Positions 46,785-55,950 of a stretch of DNA of 64,000 nucleotides are shown in pieces (position 1 is the stretch's first letter; each line of letters starts with the position of its first letter). This DNA is from Acidovorax sp. (lineage in GTDB: Bacteria > Pseudomonadota > Gammaproteobacteria > Burkholderiales > Burkholderiaceae_C): positions 1-64,000 of the forward strand of contig JAITLO010000047.1 of NCBI GenBank assembly GCA_031277855.1, in the 5' to 3' direction. The notes under the pieces are model-generated. The model was not told the origin of the DNA. It saw only the letters and a program-made list of their open reading frames with translations, and did no database searches. The translations under genes and the position numbers were made by a program.

Positions 46785-48821
46785 ATGAGTCAAACCCTCT
46801 CTGCATCCATGCTCCTGGCGGTGCCATTGGCACCGTTGGCGGGCTCCGCATTGGCAGGCATATTCGGCACTGCCTTTGGCGGCAACAAATTCGGCCGCGC
46901 GGCCAGCCGCTCCCTCACCATCCTGGGGGTGCTGATTGCCTTTGTCCTCTCCGCGCTGACGTTCCAGTCGGTCGTCTTCGAAGGCGCCACCTTCAACGCC
47001 ACCATTTATGAATGGATGACGGTGGGTGCGCTGAAGATGGAGATCGGCTTTCTGATCGACAGCCTCACCGCCATGATGATGTGTGTGGTGACCTTTGTGT
47101 CGCTGATGGTGCACATCTACACCATCGGCTATATGGAAGAAGACGACGGCTACAACCGTTTCTTCTCCTACATCTCGCTGTTCACCTTCTCCATGTTGAT
47201 GCTCGTGATGAGCAACAACCTGCTGCAGCTGTTCTTCGGCTGGGAAGCCGTGGGCCTGGTGTCCTACCTGCTAATCGGCTTCTATTTCAAGAAGCCTTCG
47301 GCGACCTTCGCTAACATGAAGGCCTTCCTGGTCAACCGCGTGGGTGACTTCGGCTTCATCCTGGGCATTGGCCTGATTGCTGCCTACACCGGCACCTTCA
47401 ACTACACGGAAATCTTCGCCAAGCTGCCCGAGATCCAGAACACGCTGCTGCCGGGTACGGCATGGCTGCTGGTGACGGTGACGGCCATCTGCCTGTTCGT
47501 GGGTGCCATGGGCAAGTCGGCCCAGTTCCCGCTGCATGCCTGGCTGCCGGATTCCATGGAAGGCCCGACCCCCATCTCCGCGCTGATCCACGCCGCCACC
47601 ATGGTGACGGCAGGTATCTTCATGGTCTCACGCATGTCGCCGCTGTATGAGCTGTCGGACACCGCGCTGAACTTCATCCTGGTGATTGGTGCCATCACGG
47701 CCCTGTTCATGGGCATCCTGGGCATCATCCAGAACGACATCAAGCGCGTGATTGCGTACTCCACGCTGTCGCAGCTGGGCTATATGACCGTGGCACTGGG
47801 CGTGTCCGCCTACTCCGTGGCCACCTTCCACCTGATGACGCACGCCTTCTTCAAGGCACTGCTGTTCCTCGGCGCGGGCTCGGTGATCATGGGCATGCAC
47901 CACAACCAGGACATCCGCTGGATGGGTGGCGCGCGCAAGTACATGCCCATCACCTGGATCACCTTCTTGCTGGGCAATCTGGCACTGATCGGCACGCCGT
48001 TCTTCTCGGGCTTCTACTCCAAGGACGCCATCATTGAAGCGGTGCACGCATCCAACCTGCCTGCAGCTGGCTTTGCCCACTTTGCAGTGCTGGCTGGCGT
48101 GTTCATCACGGCCTTCTACTCCTTCCGCCTGTACTTCATCGTCTTCCACGGCAAGGAACGCTACGACCAGAACCCCGATGCCCACCACGATGACCACCAT
48201 GGTCACGACGACCACGGTCATGGCCACGATGCCAAGCCGCATGAGTCGCCCTGGGTGGTGACCGGCCCTCTGGTGCTGCTGGCCATCCCCTCGGTGGTGA
48301 TCGGTGCCATGGCGCTGATGCCCATGCTGTTTGGTGACTTCTTCAACGGCGTGATCTTTGTCGATGCGACCAAGCACCACGCCATGGCCGAGCTGGCACA
48401 AGAGATCCACGGCTGGCTGCCCATGGCGCTGCACGGCTTCCAGGCTGCGCCTTTCTGGCTGGCCCTGGCGGGTGTGGTGGTGTCCTATGTGTTCTACATG
48501 GTCATGCCCAGCATTCCGGCTGCCATCAAGTCGTTCTCGCAAAAGATCGGTCTGTACCAGGTGCTGGAAGGCAAGTACGGCGTGGACTGGGTCTATGAAA
48601 ACGTTTTTGCCCGTGGCGCACGCTGCATAGGTACAGGCTTGTGGAAGGCCGGTGACCAGACCCTGATTGACGGGGTGGTGGTCAACGGTTCCTGGAAGCT
48701 GGTGGGCAAGGTGGCTGCACTGGTGCGTCGCCTGCAGTCCGGCTACATCTACCACTACGCATTGGTCATGATCCTGGGCGTGTTTGTGCTCATGACCTAT
48801 TTCGTGTGGCTCAACAAGTAA
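46785..48821 (+). CDS. nuoL: NADH-quinone oxidoreductase subunit L
   Basis: 678 residues, the distal proton-pumping subunit with about 14 membrane helices plus the long lateral helix at the C-terminus. Motifs: WEAVGLVSYLLIGFYFKKPS, GAMGKSAQFPLHAWLPDSME and HAATMVTAGIFMVSRMSPLY. An odd feature is a His/Asp-rich loop at about residues 464-486 (DAHHDDHHGHDDHGHGHDAK), with ten histidines in a short stretch. Spacing: 28 bp after nuoK, 12 bp before nuoM. Confidence 0.97.
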   Translation: MSQTLSASMLLAVPLAPLAGSALAGIFGTAFGGNKFGRAASRSLTILGVLIAFVLSALTFQSVVFEGATFNATIYEWMTVGALKMEIGFLIDSLTAMMMCVVTFVSLMVHIYTIGYMEEDDGYNRFFSYISLFTFSMLMLVMSNNLLQLFFGWEAVGLVSYLLIGFYFKKPSATFANMKAFLVNRVGDFGFILGIGLIAAYTGTFNYTEIFAKLPEIQNTLLPGTAWLLVTVTAICLFVGAMGKSAQFPLHAWLPDSMEGPTPISALIHAATMVTAGIFMVSRMSPLYELSDTALNFILVIGAITALFMGILGIIQNDIKRVIAYSTLSQLGYMTVALGVSAYSVATFHLMTHAFFKALLFLGAGSVIMGMHHNQDIRWMGGARKYMPITWITFLLGNLALIGTPFFSGFYSKDAIIEAVHASNLPAAGFAHFAVLAGVFITAFYSFRLYFIVFHGKERYDQNPDAHHDDHHGHDDHGHGHDAKPHESPWVVTGPLVLLAIPSVVIGAMALMPMLFGDFFNGVIFVDATKHHAMAELAQEIHGWLPMALHGFQAAPFWLALAGVVVSYVFYMVMPSIPAAIKSFSQKIGLYQVLEGKYGVDWVYENVFARGARCIGTGLWKAGDQTLIDGVVVNGSWKLVGKVAALVRRLQSGYIYHYALVMILGVFVLMTYFVWLNK

Positions 48822-48833
48822 GGAAGTAGAAAA

Positions 48834-50309
48834 ATGGGATTGTTGAGTCTTGCTATTTGGACACCGATTGCCTTTGGTGTCCTCTTGCTGGCCATGGGCA
48901 GGGAAGGGCAGGCCCGCGCAGTGCGCTGGCTGGCCCTGATCGGCGCAGTGCTGGGTCTGCTGGTGACGCTGCCGCTGCTCACCGGTTTCAATACCTCGAC
49001 GGCCGATATGCAGTTCGTCGAGAAGGTGCTGTGGATTGAGCGCTTCAATATCCACTACCACCTGGGCCTGGACGGTCTGTCGTTCTGGTTTGTGCCGCTG
49101 ACGGCCTTCATCACGGTGATCGTGGTGATTGCCTCCTGGGAGAACATCACCGAACGCGTGAACCAGTACATGGGCGCCTTTTTGATCCTGTCGGGTCTGA
49201 TGGTGGGCGTGTTCTGCGCGCTGGATGGTCTGCTGTTCTACGTCTTCTTCGAAGCCACCCTGATTCCCATGTACCTGATCATTGGTATCTGGGGCGGCCC
49301 GAACAAGATTTACGCAGCCTTCAAGTTCTTCCTGTACACCTTGATGGGTTCGCTGCTGATGCTGGTGGCGCTGATCTACTTGTACAACCAGTCCGGTGGC
49401 AGCTTTGACATCCAGACTTGGCACAAGCTGCCCTTGAGCGGCACAGCCCAGACCTTGCTCTTCTTTGCCTTCTTTGCCGCTTTTGCGGTGAAGGTGCCCA
49501 TGTTCCCGGTGCACACCTGGCTGCCCGATGTGCACGTGGAAGCGCCTACCGGCGGCTCCGCCGTGCTGGCTGCCATCATGCTGAAGCTGGGCGCCTATGG
49601 TTTCCTGCGCTTCTCCCTGCCCATCGCCCCTGATGCTGCCCGCGAATGGGCCTGGCTGATGATTGCGCTGTCGCTGATTGCCGTGATCTACGTGGGCATG
49701 GTGGCCCTGGTGCAGACCGACATGAAGAAGCTGGTGGCCTACTCGTCGGTGGCCCACATGGGCTTTGTGACCCTGGGCTTCTTCATCTTCAACGACCTGG
49801 GCGTTGCTGGCGGCATCGTGCAAATGATTGCCCACGGCTTTGTCTCGGGCGCCATGTTCCTGTGCATCGGCGTGCTGTATGACCGAGTGCACTCGCGTGA
49901 CATCGCAGCCTACGGTGGCGTGGTCAACACCATGCCCAAGTTCGCCGCTTTTGCCTTGCTGTTTGCCATGGCCAACAGCGGCCTGCCTGCCACGGCCGGC
50001 TTTGTGGGTGAGTGGATGGTGATTCTTGCATCCGTCAAGTTCGACTTCTGGGTCGGCCTGGGTGCTGCCACGGCGCTGATCTTCGGCGCCTCCTACAACC
50101 TGTGGATGTACAAGCGCGTCTACCTGGGCCCGGTCGCCAACGACCATGTCAAGGAGCTGAAGGACATCAACTGCCGCGAGTTCCTGATTCTGGGCGTGCT
50201 GGCCATTGCTGTGCTGTACATGGGCATCTATCCCAAGCCCTTCACGGATGTGATGGATGTTTCGGTGGCCCAGCTGCTGCAGCATGTGGAACAGAGCAAG
50301 CTCCCCTGA
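48834..50309 (+). CDS. nuoM: NADH-quinone oxidoreductase subunit M
   Basis: 491 residues, a proton-pumping antiporter-like subunit with about 14 membrane helices. Motifs: FFEATLIPMYLIIGIWGGPN (buried Glu), AFAVKVPMFPVHTWLPDVHV (Lys) and KLVAYSSVAHMGFVTLGFF. The start at 48834 (MGLLSLAIWTPIA) has GGAAGTAG upstream. 24 bp to nuoN. Confidence 0.97.
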   Translation: MGLLSLAIWTPIAFGVLLLAMGREGQARAVRWLALIGAVLGLLVTLPLLTGFNTSTADMQFVEKVLWIERFNIHYHLGLDGLSFWFVPLTAFITVIVVIASWENITERVNQYMGAFLILSGLMVGVFCALDGLLFYVFFEATLIPMYLIIGIWGGPNKIYAAFKFFLYTLMGSLLMLVALIYLYNQSGGSFDIQTWHKLPLSGTAQTLLFFAFFAAFAVKVPMFPVHTWLPDVHVEAPTGGSAVLAAIMLKLGAYGFLRFSLPIAPDAAREWAWLMIALSLIAVIYVGMVALVQTDMKKLVAYSSVAHMGFVTLGFFIFNDLGVAGGIVQMIAHGFVSGAMFLCIGVLYDRVHSRDIAAYGGVVNTMPKFAAFALLFAMANSGLPATAGFVGEWMVILASVKFDFWVGLGAATALIFGASYNLWMYKRVYLGPVANDHVKELKDINCREFLILGVLAIAVLYMGIYPKPFTDVMDVSVAQLLQHVEQSKLP

Positions 50310-50333
50310 CAGGAATGAACTGAGAGATTCGAG

Positions 50334-51827
50334 ATGATTGACAACATCAGCTGGCTTTCGATCTACCCGGAGATCGTGCTCCTGGTCATGGGGTGCGTGA
50401 TCGCCTTGGTAGATCTGGGCATCAAAAGTCCCCGCCGCACCGGCACCTATGTGCTCACCTTGCTGACTCTGGCCGTGGTGGCCGTCATGCAGGGCATGTA
50501 TGCCGCAAGCGGCAACACCTTCTATGGCTGGGGCAATATGGTCGTCTCCGACGCCATGGGCAACTGGCTCAAGTGCTTTGCCACCGTCGCCGTGATGGTG
50601 ACACTGGTCTATGGCCGCCCCTATGCGGCCGATCGCGACATGCTGCGCGGTGGTGAGTTCTTCACCCTGTCCATCTTCGCGCTGCTGGGCATGTTCATCA
50701 TGATCTCCGGCAACAACTTCCTGCTGCTGTACCTCGGCCTGGAACTGTTGACGCTGTCCAGCTATGCGTTGGTGGCACTGCGCCGCGACCACGCCACGTC
50801 CACCGAATCGGCGATGAAGTACTTCGTCCTGGGTGCTATGGCTTCGGGCTTCTTGCTGTATGGCATCTCCATGATCTACGGCGCCACCGGCTCGCTGGAC
50901 ATCGGCGAAGTCTTCAAGGCCATCAACTCCGGTCAGATCAAGCACCAGGTGCTGGTGTTCGGCCTGGTGTTCGTAGTGGCAGGTCTGGCCTTCAAGCTGG
51001 GTGTCGTGCCTTTCCACATGTGGGTGCCTGACGTCTACCAAGGTGCTCCTACCGCCATCACCGCTCTGATCGGTGGCGCGCCCAAGCTGGCCGCCTTCGC
51101 CATGGTGATGCGCGTGCTGGTAGATGGTCTGCTGCCGCTGGCCATCGACTGGCAGCAAATGCTGATGGTGCTGGCCGTGGGCTCGCTGCTGGTGGGTAAC
51201 CTGGCTGCCATCATGCAGACCAACCTCAAGCGCATGCTGGCCTACTCCACCATCTCGCAAATGGGTTTTGTGCTGCTGGGTCTGCTCTCCGGCGTGGTGG
51301 ACGGCAACGTCAATCCCGCCAATGTGGAAAGCGCCTACAGTTCGGCCATGTTCTACGTGGTGACCTATGTGCTGACCACGCTGGCCACTTTCGGCGTGAT
51401 CCTGCTGCTGTCGCGTGAAGGCTTCGAGAGCGAAGAAATCGCCGACCTGGCTGGCCTCAACCAGCGCAGCCCGCTGTACGCCGGTGTGATGGCTGCCTGC
51501 CTGTTCTCCATGGCCGGTATTCCTCCGCTGGTGGGCTTCTACGCCAAGCTGTCCGCGCTGCAGGCACTGGTGGCTTCGGGCCAGGCCCTGTATATCGGCC
51601 TGGCAGTGTTTGCCGTCATCATGTCGCTGATCGGCGCCTTCTACTATCTGCGCGTGGTCAAGGTCATGTACTTTGACAAGCCGCTGACTGCAGGCACCGT
51701 GTCGGCTCCCTTTGATGTCCGCGCCGTGCTGACCGTCAATGGCGCCCTGGTGCTGTTGCTGGGCATCTTCCCCGGTGCACTGATGTCCCTGTGCGCCGAT
51801 GCGATAGTGCGCTCCTTGGCGTCCTGA
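50334..51827 (+). CDS. nuoN: NADH-quinone oxidoreductase subunit N
   Basis: 497 residues, the third antiporter-like pump of the membrane arm. Motifs: [20 protein letters not shown] (buried Glu), [20 protein letters not shown] and [20 protein letters not shown]. It closes the canonical nuo set. A small DUF2818 gene follows after 17 bp, probably on the same transcript. Confidence 0.97.
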   Translation: MIDNISWLSIYPEIVLLVMGCVIALVDLGIKSPRRTGTYVLTLLTLAVVAVMQGMYAASGNTFYGWGNMVVSDAMGNWLKCFATVAVMVTLVYGRPYAADRDMLRGGEFFTLSIFALLGMFIMISGNNFLLLYLGLELLTLSSYALVALRRDHATSTESAMKYFVLGAMASGFLLYGISMIYGATGSLDIGEVFKAINSGQIKHQVLVFGLVFVVAGLAFKLGVVPFHMWVPDVYQGAPTAITALIGGAPKLAAFAMVMRVLVDGLLPLAIDWQQMLMVLAVGSLLVGNLAAIMQTNLKRMLAYSTISQMGFVLLGLLSGVVDGNVNPANVESAYSSAMFYVVTYVLTTLATFGVILLLSREGFESEEIADLAGLNQRSPLYAGVMAACLFSMAGIPPLVGFYAKLSALQALVASGQALYIGLAVFAVIMSLIGAFYYLRVVKVMYFDKPLTAGTVSAPFDVRAVLTVNGALVLLLGIFPGALMSLCADAIVRSLAS

Positions 51828-51844
51828 GGCCCTAGAATCGAAGC

Positions 51845-52159
51845 GTGACCCAAACTGCTTCTATCTGGCTCGTGATATTGGCTGCCCTTGTGGCAGCCAA
51901 TTTGCCTTTTCTGAATGAGCGCTGGCTGCTGGCCGGCCCGCTGGCGCGTCCGCGCAAACCCCTGTGGGGCCGATTGCTGGAGCTGCTGCTGCTGTACGGC
52001 ATCGTCGGTGGCCTGGCCTTGGCGCTGGAGCACCGCGCCGGCCAGATCTATCCCCAAGGCTGGGAGTTCTACGCCGTGACCGCCACGCTGTTCCTGACCC
52101 TGGCCTTCCCCGGCTTTGTGCACCGCTATCTGGGCCAGGGCCGCCGCGCAACTGCTTGA
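51845..52159 (+). CDS. DUF2818 membrane protein (GTG start)
   Basis: 104 residues with three hydrophobic stretches (IWLVILAALVAANLPFL; RLLELLLLYGIVGGLALAL; YAVTATLFLTLAFPGFV). I recall DUF2818 proteins as common directly behind nuoN in betaproteobacteria; their function is unknown, and the position suggests a part in complex I assembly or stability. The start is GTG at 51845, 17 bp after the nuoN stop; no ATG lies near the conserved N-terminus. Confidence 0.85.
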   Translation: MTQTASIWLVILAALVAANLPFLNERWLLAGPLARPRKPLWGRLLELLLLYGIVGGLALALEHRAGQIYPQGWEFYAVTATLFLTLAFPGFVHRYLGQGRRATA

Positions 52160-52185
52160 CGCCAGGCCGTGACGGAAGACTGCGC

Positions 52186-52659
52186 ATGAAGGTTTTTGAC
52201 CTGCATTGTGACCAGGGCCATGTGTTCGAAGGCTGGTTTGGTTCGGAGGGCGACTTCCAAAACCAACTGGCCCGCGACCTGATTGCCTGCCCTGTGTGCA
52301 ACAGCGTGCAGGTACGCAAAGGCCTGAGCGCCCCTCGATTGAATCTGGGGGCAACGCCCGTGCAGAGTGCGGCTACAGCTTCTGAATCGATAGCGCCAAC
52401 GCCGGCGCCTGCGGCTGGCGATGACCGCCTGCGCGCCCTGCAGGCCGCCTGGTTGCAGATGAGCCGGCGCATTGCGCAGCAAACCGAAGACGTGGGAGCA
52501 GGCTTTGCCGATGAGGCCCGGCGCATACACCGCGGCGAGGTCGAGGAGCGTGGCATCCGCGGCCAGGCCACGCCCCGGGAGGCCATGGAGCTGTTGGACG
52601 AGGGCATAGGCGTGCTGCCGCTGGCCTTGCCGGATGGGGCCAAGGAAACCTTGCAATAA
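52186..52659 (+). CDS. DUF1178 family protein
   Basis: 157 residues. The N-terminus has two cysteine groups like a zinc ribbon (FDLHCDQGHVFEGWFGS and CPVCNSVQVRKGLSAPRL). The C-terminal half is helical and ends with the conserved RIHRGEVEERGIRGQATPRE and GIGVLPLALP. The function is unknown. It follows DUF2818 after 26 bp; a Ser/Thr/Ala/Pro linker (ATASESIAPTPAPAAG) joins the halves. A terminator stands 30 bp downstream. Confidence 0.88.
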   Translation: MKVFDLHCDQGHVFEGWFGSEGDFQNQLARDLIACPVCNSVQVRKGLSAPRLNLGATPVQSAATASESIAPTPAPAAGDDRLRALQAAWLQMSRRIAQQTEDVGAGFADEARRIHRGEVEERGIRGQATPREAMELLDEGIGVLPLALPDGAKETLQ

Positions 52660-53023
52660 GGCTTTCCGCTTTTCTTTACATGCATACCAAGCGCCTACTG
52701 AGGCGCTTTTTTTGCGCCCTGCGACCAGGTCCATCGCTTTGCTGGGGCGCAAGCTGACAAAAAGCTGCCGAACCCTGGAGTAGGCGACAAGCTTGTCTGC
52801 GGGTAATGCATGAATTTGCATTGCAAGTAATTGAAATAAAAGAAGATTTTTCTTTTCTTGAGTTCTCTGGGGTTTGTACTTAGGTTGTTGGTCTTACGCA
52901 TTACTCCCAGTGCGGCTCTCCTGCCCCCTCCGTACGATCCGCTGCTGCATAAGAATCTGGATGCTGCAGCCTGGGGACAAACCACAAGCAGCGTCCGCTC
53001 TACCTCGAAGTGGGACGGAATTG
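52660..53023. other. Leader region before livG
   Basis: No gene seen in these 364 bp. It has a terminator (52689-52714) and an AT-rich tract (about 52800-52870) that probably holds the liv promoter; no clean -35/-10 pair stands out. Confidence 0.6.
52689..52714 (+). terminator. Terminator of the nuo-DUF2818-DUF1178 unit
   Basis: AGCGCCT-actg-AGGCGCT (52690-52707), a 7-bp stem followed by seven T. Confidence 0.88.
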
Positions 53024-53794
53024 ATGAGCGATGTCATTTTGGAAACCCGGAACCTGACCAAGGAGTTCAAGGGCTTCACTGCCGTGAGCAAGGTCAATCT
53101 GGACGTCAAGCGCGGCAGCATTCACGCCTTGATCGGGCCCAACGGGGCAGGCAAGACCACCTGCTTCAATCTGCTGACCAAGTTTCTGGTGCCCAGCTCG
53201 GGCAGCATCAAATTCAATGGGGTGGACATCACCCGCGAGGCGCCAGCGCAGATTGCGCGCCGTGGCGTGATCCGCTCCTTTCAGATCTCGGCGGTGTTCC
53301 CCCACCTGACCTTGATGGAAAACGTGCGCGTGGGCCTGCAGCGCAAGCTGGGCACGGAATTCCATTTCTGGCGCAGCGAAAAACTGCTGGACCAGCTCAA
53401 TGGCCGCGCCATGGAGTTGCTGACCGAAGTGGGCCTGGAAGACCTGGCCGATGAGGTGACGGTGAATCTGCCCTATGGCCGCAAGCGTGCGCTGGAAATC
53501 GCCACCACGCTGGCCATGGAGCCCGAGCTGATGCTGCTGGATGAGCCCACCCAGGGCATGGGCCACGAAGACGTGGACCGCGTGACCCAGCTGATCAAAA
53601 AAGTCTCGGCTGGCCGCACCATCTTGATGGTGGAGCACAACATGAAGGTGATCTCCTCCATTGCCGACCGCATCACCGTGCTGCAACGCGGTGCGGTGCT
53701 GGCCGAAGGTCCGTATGAAGAGGTATCCCGAAATCCGCAGGTGATGGAGGCCTATATGGGCACCACCGATGGCCAACTCCAAGGTGCACATTGA
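53024..53794 (+). CDS. livG: HAAT ABC transporter ATP-binding protein LivG
   Basis: 256 residues. One of two ATPases of a branched-chain/hydrophobic amino-acid importer on the cytoplasmic side. Walker A is intact (GPNGAGKTT, 38-46), the signature region reads NLPYGRKRALEIATTLA and Walker B is LMLLDEPTQGMGHEDV. The start at 53024 follows GGGACGGAATTG; longer in-frame starts lie in the leader. livF starts 2 nt after its stop. Confidence 0.95.
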   Translation: MSDVILETRNLTKEFKGFTAVSKVNLDVKRGSIHALIGPNGAGKTTCFNLLTKFLVPSSGSIKFNGVDITREAPAQIARRGVIRSFQISAVFPHLTLMENVRVGLQRKLGTEFHFWRSEKLLDQLNGRAMELLTEVGLEDLADEVTVNLPYGRKRALEIATTLAMEPELMLLDEPTQGMGHEDVDRVTQLIKKVSAGRTILMVEHNMKVISSIADRITVLQRGAVLAEGPYEEVSRNPQVMEAYMGTTDGQLQGAH

Positions 53795-53796
53795 GC

Positions 53797-54519
53797 ATGA
53801 ATAACAAGACGAATACGCCGGCGCTGGAGATCAAGCAGCTGCAGGCCTGGTATGGCGAATCCCATGTGCTGCATGGCGTGGACATCGTGGTCCAGCCCGG
53901 CGAGGTGGTGACGCTGCTGGGCCGCAATGGGGCAGGGCGCACCTCCACCATGCGCGCCGTGATGGGGCTGATCGGGGCGCGCCGGGGCTCGATCAAGGTC
54001 AACGGGGTGGAGACCATAGACCTGCCCACCCACAAGATCGCCCATTTGGGCGTGGGCTACTGCCCCGAGGAGCGCGGCATTTTCTCCAGCCTGTCCTGCG
54101 AGGAAAACCTGATGCTGCCCCCGCCGCTGAAGACCGGTGAGAAGGGCATGAGCGTGGACGAGATCTACGAAATGTTCCCCAACCTCTACGAGCGCCGCCA
54201 CAGCCAGGGCACGCGCTTGTCGGGCGGGGAGCAGCAGATGCTGGCCGTGGCCCGCATTCTGCGAACGGGCGCCCGCCTGCTGCTGCTGGACGAAATCTCC
54301 GAGGGCCTGGCCCCCGTCATCGTCCAGACCCTGGCCCGCATGATCACCATGCTGCGTGCCAAGGGCTACACGGTGGTGATGGTGGAGCAGAACTTCCGCT
54401 TCGCCGCGCCACTGGCTGACCGCTTTTATGTGATGGAGCACGGCTGCATCGTCGAGCGATTTGAGTCCGCACAGCTGCAGGAAAAAATGTCTGTACTCAA
54501 TGAATTGCTGGGGGTTTGA
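53797..54519 (+). CDS. livF: HAAT ABC transporter ATP-binding protein LivF (Walker A Arg)
   Basis: 240 residues, the second ATPase of the importer. The signature LSGGEQQMLAVARIL and Walker B LLLLDEISEGLAPVIV are normal. The Walker A reads GRNGAGRTST: the catalytic Lys is Arg48 (codon CGC). LivG next door keeps Lys, so the pair may have one weakened site. Such an Arg may recur in betaproteobacterial LivF; I cannot check. The ATG at 53797 is used; the TTG at 53791 overlaps the livG stop. Confidence 0.93.
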   Translation: MNNKTNTPALEIKQLQAWYGESHVLHGVDIVVQPGEVVTLLGRNGAGRTSTMRAVMGLIGARRGSIKVNGVETIDLPTHKIAHLGVGYCPEERGIFSSLSCEENLMLPPPLKTGEKGMSVDEIYEMFPNLYERRHSQGTRLSGGEQQMLAVARILRTGARLLLLDEISEGLAPVIVQTLARMITMLRAKGYTVVMVEQNFRFAAPLADRFYVMEHGCIVERFESAQLQEKMSVLNELLGV

Positions 54520-54544
54520 GCGCAGACCGCGCCGGCCACCCACT

Positions 54545-54592
54545 CTCAAAAAAAGAGCTGCTTGTGCAAGTACACAGCGCTTTCAAGCCCTA
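54545..54592 (+). repeat. Small interspersed repeat (AGCTGC family)
   Basis: TCAAAAAAAGAGCTGCTTGT, GCAAGTACACAGCGCTTTCA. It is the copy closest to the family pattern A-run, AGCTGCTTGTGC, AGCGCT. It lies between livF and livK. Confidence 0.6.
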
Positions 54593-54633
54593 AACAGTTA
54601 CGACTGCGATCACCAATTCAAGGAGACACCATC

Positions 54634-55839
54634 ATGCAAGCATTCTCGATGAAAGCCCTCGCCCTGGCCCTGACCACCACCGGCCTGCTGGGCGCCAGCA
54701 TCCAGGCCCAGGCACAAGAGAAGGTGAAGATCGGCTTCATCACCGACATGTCCAGCAACTATGCCGACGTGGACGGCAAGAACGGTGCCACCGCCATCCA
54801 GATGGCCATCGACGACTTCGGCGGCAAGGTGCTGGGCAAGCCCATCGAGCTGCTGACGCAAGACCACCAGCACAAGCCCGACATCGCCGCCACCAAGGCC
54901 CGCGAGTGGATCGACACCCAGAACCTGACCATGCTGTTCGGCGGCACCAACTCCGGCGTGGCCCTGGCCCTGGCCAAGGTGGCTGCCGAGAAAAAGCGCG
55001 TCTACTTCAACAACGGCGCCGGTGCCTCGGCCCTGACCAACGAGCAGTGCACGCCCTACACCGTGCACTACGCCTATGACACCGTGGCCCTGGCCAAGGG
55101 CACGGGCGGCGCAGTGGTGGACAACGGCGGCAAGAGCTGGTTCTTCCTCACGGCCGACTATGCCTTCGGCCACTCGCTGGAAGCGGACACCACCAAGGTG
55201 ATCGAGGCCAAGGGCGGCAAGGTGCTGGGCGCGGTCAAGCACCCGCTCAATGCCTCGGACTTCTCCTCCTTCTTGCTGCAGGCCCAGAACAGCAAGGCCC
55301 AGATCCTGGGCCTGGCCAATGCGGGCGGTGACATGATCAACGCCGTCAAGGCAGCGCGCGAGTTCGGCATCAACAAAAACATGAAGATGGCTGGCCTGCT
55401 GGTGTTCCTCACCGACATCCACAGCCTGGGCCTGAAGAACACCGAAGGCCTGCTGCTGACCACCAGCTGGGACTGGAACCTGAACGACGAAACCCGTGCC
55501 TTCGGCAAGAAGTTCATGGCCAAGACCAAGCGCATGCCCACCGACGTGCAGGCCGCCAACTACTCGGCCACCACCAACTACCTGAAGGCCGTGGAAAAGG
55601 CCGGCACCACCGATGCCGACAAGGTCATGGCCGTGCTCAAGAGCACGCCGCTGAAGGACTTCTATGGCGAGGGCGTGATCCGTCCTGACGGCCGCTATGC
55701 CCACGATATGTACCTGATGCAGGTCAAGGCGCCCAAGGAGTCCAAGGAAGCCTGGGACTACTACAAGGTGGTGAGCAAGCTGCCGGCCGACCAGGTGTGG
55801 ACCACCAAGGCCGAATCCAAGTGCGCGCTGTGGAAGTAA
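54634..55839 (+). CDS. livK: HAAT ABC transporter substrate-binding protein
   Basis: 401 residues, periplasmic type I binding protein. The signal peptide (MKALALALTTTGLLGASIQA) is cut after AQA near residue 27. The mature chain begins with the typical VKIGFITDMSSNYADVDGKN, includes HQHKPDIAATKAREWIDTQN and ends with KAESKCALWK. The substrate may be a branched-chain or aromatic acid or an amide; nothing in the sequence decides. AAGGAGA lies 7 nt before the ATG. Its genomic place between the ATPases and permeases is usual. Confidence 0.92.
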   Translation: MQAFSMKALALALTTTGLLGASIQAQAQEKVKIGFITDMSSNYADVDGKNGATAIQMAIDDFGGKVLGKPIELLTQDHQHKPDIAATKAREWIDTQNLTMLFGGTNSGVALALAKVAAEKKRVYFNNGAGASALTNEQCTPYTVHYAYDTVALAKGTGGAVVDNGGKSWFFLTADYAFGHSLEADTTKVIEAKGGKVLGAVKHPLNASDFSSFLLQAQNSKAQILGLANAGGDMINAVKAAREFGINKNMKMAGLLVFLTDIHSLGLKNTEGLLLTTSWDWNLNDETRAFGKKFMAKTKRMPTDVQAANYSATTNYLKAVEKAGTTDADKVMAVLKSTPLKDFYGEGVIRPDGRYAHDMYLMQVKAPKESKEAWDYYKVVSKLPADQVWTTKAESKCALWK

Positions 55840-55950
55840 GCGGCAGCCGCTGCGCCTGCCCAGGGTGCTAGTGCGCGGCCCGGCCCCCACCGCAAGGCTG
55901 GGGCCGGTGCCAGCAGGGCATCTCCCTTTTCCCCTTTTGTGTTTGTCCCC

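Noticed and set aside
47628-51260. A long open minus frame opposite nuoL, nuoM and nuoN.
   Set aside because: Same artefact; the translation is His/Gln/Gly-rich with no fold, and nuoL-nuoN match their families along the full length.
54545-54633. A riboswitch in the livK leader.
   Set aside because: The leader is mostly a member of the dispersed repeat family and shows no recognised aptamer.
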